Source of the DNA: Gryllus longicercus
Lineage: Eukaryota; Arthropoda; Insecta; Orthoptera; Gryllidae
Assembly: GCA_038098605.1 (NCBI GenBank)
Contig: JAZDUA010000315.1
Coordinates: 1,432,501 to 1,496,500 of the forward strand
Direction: 5' to 3'
Length of the DNA: 64,000 nt
Part shown: in pieces, positions 56,826 through 64,000 of the stretch
Layout: the number at the start of each line of letters is the position of its first letter
Numbering within the stretch: position 1 is the first letter of the stretch
Translations under genes and position numbers: made by a program
Notes under the pieces: model-generated
Told to the model about the DNA's origin: nothing
The model's database searches: none
Seen by the model: only the letters and a program-made list of their open reading frames with translations

Positions 56826-59425
56826 TATCTGGAATTCATCTTGATACACATCTTTGTGCAAATGGGCAGTCTCGACTGTTACGTTCGTAGTGAGAGACAA
56901 TGGATAATTGTACAAATGAGAATTCAAGAACTTTTTTTCTGTAAGATAAATGAGAAGAGTTACACGTTGAAAGTTATGTGTAAGGACATCTATTAGTAAA
57001 ATCAATAATAATTATGATAACAATGAAAGAGAGTCAATTTCAAGACTAAAAAGGAGTTGATTATATCATGTGTTATTTATGGAGGAAAGTGGATAGTTGA
57101 TTTCTAGCTTTAATAGCTATGCGTTAATTTTTATTTTTGGTAATCTAACCGCAAATTAAGTCTACTTAATGAATTCTTTGAACATTAAATTAAAATATCT
57201 TAAACCAAAACTCGCAAATGTGAAATTACATTTCGCACAATTCGCAGAAAAACGGTTATATATTATTCCGAGAATTCGAACTATTTTTTTGCACGAATAA
57301 TAAAAATACAACATGAAAATACTGCACTCAGAAGCCTTGTTTATTTTGTACCTCGCGGAAGCCCGTTAACAAATTGTCTCCAGTTAATAATATAAATTGA
57401 AAAATGTTTAATGGGTACACGCACAATGGGTACAATTGATTACCATCGAAATACGAGAACGGTATTTTTTTGATACTGATACTCAATAACAACTTAATTC
57501 TAGTATTACTATGGTCATGTAATACCCGACCCAATAAACAATTTACAAAAACCCAGCACACCTCATCAAGTTATAGTGCGGCGGATGTGTAATAGGATCA
57601 ACTGATACCGATCCACCTGTTATGCATTAGCAGGTACGAGCACTAAAAAATTACGACTGAGGTCGCAGAGCACAAATTTAATCTAATATCACGGGTAGTT
57701 ATTCAAAAATTATTTTAAAAATTGTATCGCTCCCATTATCTTAATTGTAGAATCATAATTAAAATCCAGGAATAAAAAATTATCGGAACATGGACAATTT
57801 TTGGAGCCGGGACGGAAATCAGTGTAGTAGTGCTTTAAATAATTTGGGATTCACGGAAAATGTTACTAAAAATGGTAACAAGAAGTCTATCAAAAATTTC
57901 CAGTAATGAATATGCATTGTTCCTCTCTTATATCATTGATTCTTTTGTTTTACAGAATATATTGGGACGAATATATATCGGACATGAGAGACGAAGTAAA
58001 GCAAAGTTTTCATAATTCGTTTTGTTACATTTTCTTATTAGTAGAAAATAAAGAGAATAGTAAACATATAATATGAACTTGACTTTTTAGGCATAGAAAC
58101 AATAAATCTATATGTTTTGCAAATTGCCTACAATACAATTTTTATTTATCTACTTGAAAATGACCGTGAAAACAATAATTTATACACAAAAAATTAAACT
58201 CAGAAATGTCATTTTTCTTGATCAATCAATCTAATACTGTCAAATCAAAAGCAGATAAAAATGTAGTTTACATTCATTAAAACAGTTGCACTTGCGAAGG
58301 CAGTACTGTTCTCTCAGTGACTCTACTCCGAAAGATTCGCACATTCGTTCAGAGTCACTGAACATGAAGGAAGAGCATCACACGTAGTGAAATGAGCTCC
58401 GGGCTTGAGAACCAAGCAAACGCGGGTCTAGTCGAGATTCACTTCCGAAATAACTCGCAAACCACTGTTGCGACTTTACAACAATGTATACAATTTATAA
58501 AAGAAAGAAACCATTATTGATTTTTATGACATTAATAAAAATATGGCCTTTATAGTTATAAAAATCAATAAATTATTTTAAAAAAACTATCGAAAACGGC
58601 TCCATTTTTTTAACAGAAGAGCAACGGTTGATTAAAGCAATGGTGCAGGTCTTATTTTCGTTGGTCTCTGAATTTTCGAAAATATCAAAACTTAGAAATA
58701 ATGCAAGAAATTATGTGCTGTTGTAGCACCACTGCTTTAGTACAGTAAATAAAATGAATAGAATGGCAACACGTGCAATATATACTTCCTGTTGGGATGG
58801 TCTAATGGCCATATAAGTAACAGCAATTCCAACGTTTCTTTACTTTCCTTTGCCTCAAGAAAAATATCGCGCAATAAGATTGAGAACACTTTATATATAA
58901 AATAATGGCACCATTACTCTGATTAATAGCGTGAGCTACGTTCACTTGAAAGGCACCGAAGAGCAGGTAAAAGATATTCCCACCATATTGTCGCGCACCG
59001 ACGATGGCGCTCATGAGTAAAATTAATATGATCCAAACAAATACGAGTGGCTCGGAGCCGCGGCACTGTGGCCAACACTAGTTCAAAATGGGCCAAAAAC
59101 GCTAGCACCCCATCCGCCCATGATGTAAGTGTGTTACCTACATTTTGTATTCATACATCCCATCAAAGGAGTCGATCTTGCAATTCACATTAAATACTTT
59201 TCTGGCTACACTGCGTTACATTGTAAGTACTTTATTGGAAAAAAGTTGTTAATCGTTTAAATGATTAAATAGTGTAACTTTAATCTGAAAACACTTGCAG
59301 CACATCAAATGATACAAGGCAACAAAAAGAAAAAACTCAATGAAATTAAGTGAAATGGGGCGATAATAAAAAAGGTGATGTCTATCTAACCAACTGTTAA
59401 TTATGTGTACATTTGTAGGCACTCA
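56826..59425. other. Long AT-rich stretch, nothing recognised
   Basis: About 2.6 kb with no GC island, the longest such gap in the window. A small inverted repeat TCAGTGACTCT...AGAGTCACTGA lies at 58314-58324/58351-58361. No gene supported. Confidence 0.5.
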
Positions 59426-59429
59426 TTGT

Positions 59430-59700
59430 GTCTGTAATCCACAATCTACTATCCAATACATAAAAGACAATGTTTGTTTGCTGGTCCGTTCGTACTTAAT
59501 GCGCTGCCAACCACTCATCCGATTGCAATAAAACTTTGTCAACTTATTGCTTGCACTTGTGGGAAGAATGGTACGATGTGAATGAGCATATTCCTGCGCA
59601 CGTAGACGCGCGTCGATGATTTTATGCTGACCCCAGCGCCCGTTTAGGCTCTCTAAGCAACGGCGCCCTACGCAACCCGCAGCATTCTGAGGTGCTAAGT
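59430..59700 (-). mobile_element. Retroelement 3'-end-like relic
   Basis: On the minus strand the sequence AAAGTTTTATTGCAATCGG, ATGAGTGGTTGGCAGCGC, AAGTACGAACGGACCAGCAA then TTTTATGTATTGGATAGTAG follows a layout that I remember as the 3' end of many insect non-LTR/SINE elements (atttcattgcaatcgg ... gtggtt ... gacagacaga ... tttataatattagtat). The upstream limit is uncertain. No reverse transcriptase is present. Confidence 0.4.
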
Positions 59701-59739
59701 GTCTGCCCCTGTGATTGTGAAATAACGCACGGAATAAAC

Positions 59740-59880
59740 AGGTACAGAAGAAGACAGATGCAGACAGACGCAGAGAGAAAAAGAAAGACGGAGAAACACG
59801 GAGTAACGGAGACAGAGGACAGTGAGAGAGACGGAGAGAGAAAAGGAGAGGGAAGAAGAAAGAGATGGAGAGCATGACGT
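59740..59880. repeat. Purine-rich GA tract
   Basis: Degenerate gaga/agac repeats. The frame across it is Lys/Arg/Glu low-complexity. Confidence 0.7.
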
Positions 59881-60355
59881 CTGCCGGGTTCCTCAAGTCC
59901 ATTTTATACGTATGCATGGGCGTACGCAGCTGTGAAATAGGTTACGTGCTGGTAAATAGAGATACGAACAGAAATGAAATTCGAAGTCATTAACAAATTA
60001 CATCCTAGAACACTTTCATGTCTTAACAATTCTATCTAAATTTCCAGTGCGATGAAACTTGAAAGAAAAATACTGTTTAAATGTTTCCGAGCATTTGTTA
60101 TTTCTGTCATTGCGCACTATACTTTGTAGATTCATTAAAATAATTCAAAAGATCACTGCAATACAAGACATACGTGAAGCACTTCATTATGGATAGATTT
60201 GCCCGAATTGGAATTCGGTTACCTCTCATTTCGCAAAAGAACTTTCAAAGCACTACACTTAAAATCACGATAGGTGACACAATTATTTATTGTATTGTTT
60301 TAATTTTCTGCACGTACGTCACATTCATTCACAGAAAACTACAACGCACGCTCGT
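59881..60355. other. AT-rich DNA, nothing recognised
   Basis: No supported feature. Confidence 0.45.
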
Positions 60356-60695
60356 CAAGACATTTCGGCCCACAGCCGCCGCCGGAGGAAAGGGCGAGCG
60401 GGCGGGCGGGCGCGACCGGGGGACTCGCGCGTGCTTCTTCCGTGGTCGAGGGCCCCGCGGCGGTCGGAAGTCGCCGGCGCGCCGCGCCGGTCGCTCAATA
60501 AATTTAATAACGCCTTCAGTTTATCGCGGCGGGCGACCGGCGCGGCGCGGCGTTCGAGTAAATCACGGCGGGCCGCAATCTCGGCTGCTCGCACGGTTCG
60601 TCGCGTGGCGGCGCTCGCATCGGCGGCCGAGGCCGTCGCCTGCGGAGCGGCAGGTGAGCGTAAACTGCGCTGGTGAACACGAATTAACAAAGTTC
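60356..60695. other. GC/CpG-rich island with a donor match
   Basis: CpG-dense. Contains TCAATAAATTTAATAACGCC (60494-60513), an AT-rich patch. GGCAG|GTGAGCG at 60649-60660 is a good plus-strand 5' splice site at the island's 3' edge. The 128- and 179-codon frames are Arg/Ala-rich and unrecognised. Confidence 0.45.
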
Positions 60696-61485
60696 GGTGT
60701 GTTAGGGAAGTGACACACACGTTGCATCAGTTCTAACAGTTAAAGAAGAGATTGGGAAATACTTGTTAAATTGACGTTCTAAAAGTCCAGTGGAAAGATA
60801 ACAAGGCGGAACTTACAAACTATGAATGCGGAAGAAGAGGGTGATCAAGAAAACGGAGAGGAATCTAACGAACAATCATGAGAAGAAGAGGAAAAAAGTA
60901 GAAGCGAAAGAAATTGGATTTAGGTGTAAAATTAATTGAAATTTTTTAAAAAAGAAAAGAAATTGCAGTTCTTTTTAAAGAACGTTAATTCTATTGTGTA
61001 ATGGTAATATACCCTAATTGTAATGTTGTGCACTTGCTACTTCGGAATGAAATAATTGAGATGTAAACGTGAACTAATGTATTTTAATGAAAGTATGGAT
61101 GTGGAATTGGCTCAGAAAAACGATGGTATGAAACAGTAGCGTAAGAAATAATCTCTTGTGGGAAAAAATCGTAATCACTTATACATTGTTTTTCAACGAA
61201 TTTGACTCATCAGAAAATTTCTAAAATACACTAACGTGGAAAATACACAAAGATCTTCCTCCCGATTTTTATTTTAGGCATGAATTAATTATGAAGAAAA
61301 TTTAGTGGTTATACTTTCATCACTTAATATTCTATTACGATTTGTGGAGAAATGTAAAACAATATTTTTGCCGATAGAAAATCAAACAAATTAATAAAAA
61401 AGTGCGAATTTGAAACACGTAAAAACTATCTGAGCACACTAACATACTGAACGTGCAGCACACTACTGTTATACCTTGATAACAA
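60696..61485. other. AT-rich DNA, nothing recognised
   Basis: No supported feature. Confidence 0.45.
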
Positions 61486-62435
61486 ACTTTACGCACACGT
61501 CCCGCCAGTAGTTTCTCGCGTCGCCGCCAGATGCGCGCCACGGTCGCCGGCTTGGGGGCTGCAGGTGAACGGCCGGCGCGCGAGAAAACGAAGTGCATCG
61601 CTCGTCCACGCGCGGAGAAGTCGGACGTGCGGGCGCGCCGCCGTCCGGCAGAGAAAGTGGAGTACGAAAAATCTCAGCAGCAGCAGCACCAGCGGGCGGG
61701 TGGGGACGGGGGCGTAAAGCGGCACTGTAGCGTCGCCCCATAAACCAGCGCGGAAGGAGACAGCGGAGCAATTCCGGCCCAGGCGAAGGCGACGGGACGG
61801 GACGGCAAGGGACCAGGGGGAGGAGGCACGGCCTCTGCCAGACGGTCGTTCTCGTAAAAACAATTGCGCAGCGAGCCGGCGCTCGCGAGAGAAATATGGC
61901 GGGCAGTACCCGGCGCCGGGCAGCCCGGCGTCCGCGTCGCAAAGCTCGGCCCGAAGGGACGCGCGTCTCCCGCGCACCTGGCGGAAAACTCGCGACTTAG
62001 TTTATACAGCGCATTTCTCCCACGCTCAACCTGGCTCCGGAGCCACCACCGCCTCCACCGCCCACCGCGCTCCTGGGGTTGACACGCGCTCGAGGGCGCG
62101 GAAATTGGCTCCATAACTCAAAACAAAACAAAAAAATCGCGCGAAAACAGCGCGGCGCACTCAAAAATTAAACAATGGACTGCGCCAACTCGCCTGACCC
62201 CCTCCTTTTTATCACCCGTATGGCGCGTTCACAGGACCAACTCGATGCGCGAGCGCCGCCATCGTCGCCGCCACGCCCCCCTCCGACGCCGCAAGTCCTT
62301 CAAACGCTCGCTTGCGAGTGGCGCCCATCGGCCCGGATTAGCCAACGCATAAATATGTCACAGCGGTGGAACTCTGAAAAGAACGCGGGCGGGCGGGCGG
62401 GCGGGCGCGCGCGCGCGAGCTCCATAATATAGAAT
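61486..62435. other. GC/CpG-rich island
   Basis: CpG-dense over about 0.9 kb, ending in a GCGGGCGGGCGGG run (62387-62406) and CG repeats. Frames of 146-162 codons on the minus strand overlap each other and are unrecognised. Confidence 0.55.
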
Positions 62436-63230
62436 CCAATTTCCAACAAGTCACTTATTTTTCCTGTTAGGAATGAATAGATTTATGTTTTTTCCTGTAT
62501 GCGCCCGTCATAAATCTTTGCGCACCGCCGGAGAAGGGCGGAATACACGAAGCAAAAATTTCAAAGCGCAGCCGCGCGCGGGGTGCATTGGGCGGCTAAA
62601 ACGCCCAGCAGCTCGGTGGCGGAGGGCGCCAAGTGGCGAGGTGCTCGTGTCAACGGAGGAAGTGGCGGATGTGCGGCGGAAGGGATGAAGTGTGGGTGAG
62701 CAGGCCGAGAAATACAACGATAGAAACAGCTGTAAGTTGGTTGGTAACACTTTCCAATTAGCTGGAGTCTCATTACCGGAGAAAGCAGTGGAAAATGTAA
62801 GTTGGCAGAGATAAGCTGGGTAGGAGGAAAGTAAAGAGCACATGGTACAGGGAATTCAACGTTGAGCGGTGTAGGGAACATATCGGAGGGAGGGGGTCTG
62901 ACAGTGAGGGAAAAGAACGAAACAAGACGTCACATACATGATAATGGCGACCGGATTGAATTTCGGCCAAAGAGATGCCAAAAGGGGATCGAGAAAGGTG
63001 GAACCCCTTTGGTATGTCACGAATGGAAGAATTTAAATAGAACGAGAGATTGCGAGGGCGAAAATAAGAAAAAAAAACACGTGAAAGCAGAAATGGATGA
63101 CAAAGAACCTAGAAAGAGGGATTTTAAAAAATACAAAGGAGAAGAAGGGCAACAGAGGGCTGATGTACGAATGGAAGATCATGAAAGACAGACGGCGGAA
63201 CGCACGTACAACGCTCCGAAAAAGCCGAGA
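62436..63230. other. Mixed DNA with a small GC block
   Basis: GTCATAAATCTTTGCGCACC at 62508-62527 precedes a small CpG block (62520-62690). The 136-codon plus-strand frame at 62862-63272 is Lys/Glu/Arg-rich with no recognisable domain, so I do not call it a gene. Confidence 0.4.
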
Positions 63231-63725
63231 CGTCGAGTGGCGGTGGCCGACGAGGGAGGGGCGGGTGCGTAACGACGGGGGCGTGTCCCCTGGCCGCGCG
63301 CCAGCGGCCCCGCGGGCGCCCGGAGTCGAAGCCAGCGAGAGGCTTCGGTCGGCTGCGGCGGCACTGCGTCATCCGCCACTTAGTGGCGCTAATAAGCCAG
63401 GGGCCTCCGCGCGACGGCGCTCGGAAGAAGAGCGAGCGGGTCGCGGGGCGCGGCGACGGGGCGGGGAGGGCCTGGCGCGCAGCCAGCGCCACCGCCGGGA
63501 GATATTGAAATTATTGTAAAAAGATGGGGCCGTGCCCCGCGGCGCCGCGCCGCCAGCCCGGCTGCGGATGACGCCCCGCGCCGATTTAGTGGCCGCTCCG
63601 GTCGTTCCCAGCACACGCCTCGCCGCCGCCCTCCGTCTTCCGACGCCACCGACGCCGCTCTTCGCGCGGTTTTCAGAGGAGTCTCTAGCCTTTGGAAGTC
63701 GCCTTCTGGAGACACTGCCGGAGCC
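63231..63725. other. GC/CpG-rich island
   Basis: CpG-dense with overlapping unrecognised frames on both strands. Confidence 0.55.
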
Positions 63726-64000
63726 TCAATTGTTTCTTCGGGAGACACATTAAGAACAATTTTTAACATGAACACATTCGAAACTTAACTGTCGAAATGC
63801 AAACGATTCTCGACATTATTTTTCAAAATTTCGAGGTTAGGGACTCATATTTATAACAAAAAACATATATTACACGAATAGTTTGGATTAACTCATTACT
63901 ATGAGCATTTATTAGCATATTTTTTCCATCTTATTCATTAGTATTTTTATTTTGATAGCCAAATTCTGAGGTCGTGTAATTCACATTGCGATTTTACTTA
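63726..64000. other. AT-rich DNA, nothing recognised
   Basis: No supported feature. Confidence 0.45.

Noticed and set aside
58390..58450. tRNA-like stretch (GCGGGTCTAGTCGAGA)
   Set aside because: The B-box match is poor and no A box or stem structure could be drawn.
62862..63272. 136-codon Lys/Glu-rich frame
   Set aside because: Low complexity, no recognised domain, and no splice or promoter context.

Overview
This window reads as non-coding DNA from an arthropod nuclear genome, most likely an insect. No prokaryotic gene organisation is present and no long reading frame encodes a recognisable protein. The base composition is strongly two-state: AT-rich DNA with long A/T runs is interrupted by roughly forty sharply bounded GC- and CpG-rich islands of about 0.2-1.2 kb. 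The tRNA-derived SINEs carry bodies that resemble, from memory, families common in insects, especially polyneopteran orders. This is only a hint at the taxon. The long open frames (up to about 218 codons) lie almost all inside the GC islands, overlap on both strands, and translate to Arg/Pro/Ala/Gly-rich sequence, so they are treated as compositional artefacts.

Layout. From 0-9 kb, GC islands alternate with AT-rich DNA. Here lie a foldback element with hammerhead-ribozyme-like cores (685-896), a 61-bp CGGG array (4311-4371) and a 2 x 202-bp tandem duplication (7294-7697). From 9-17 kb there are ATC and ATT microsatellites, two head-to-tail tRNA-SINEs sharing an ATT array (12922-13680) and a second hammerhead-like foldback element (14031-14210). 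From 17-22 kb there are an 83-bp near-perfect hairpin (17048-17130), a G-rich degenerate array, a roughly 500-bp SINE (19870-20372) and a diverged tandem duplication. From 22-52 kb there are dense GC islands, GC and CT minisatellites, and one well-formed 63-bp candidate exon on the minus strand (39394-39456). From 52-64 kb there is another copy of the 500-bp SINE (54912-55412), part of which reappears inverted 1.1 kb away together with its flank. A retroelement 3'-tail-like sequence and further GC islands follow.

Interpretation. The window is best read as an intergenic region or very long intron near a gene with CpG-island regulatory DNA. Several islands hold AT-rich motifs of homeodomain type (AATTA, TCATAAA) in otherwise GC-rich DNA, which is compatible with conserved enhancers but unproven. 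The most interesting material is the family of short inverted elements whose strands carry CTGAGGA / stem II / GAAACGTC, matching the hammerhead ribozyme core known from Penelope-like retroelements. No protein function can be responsibly assigned.
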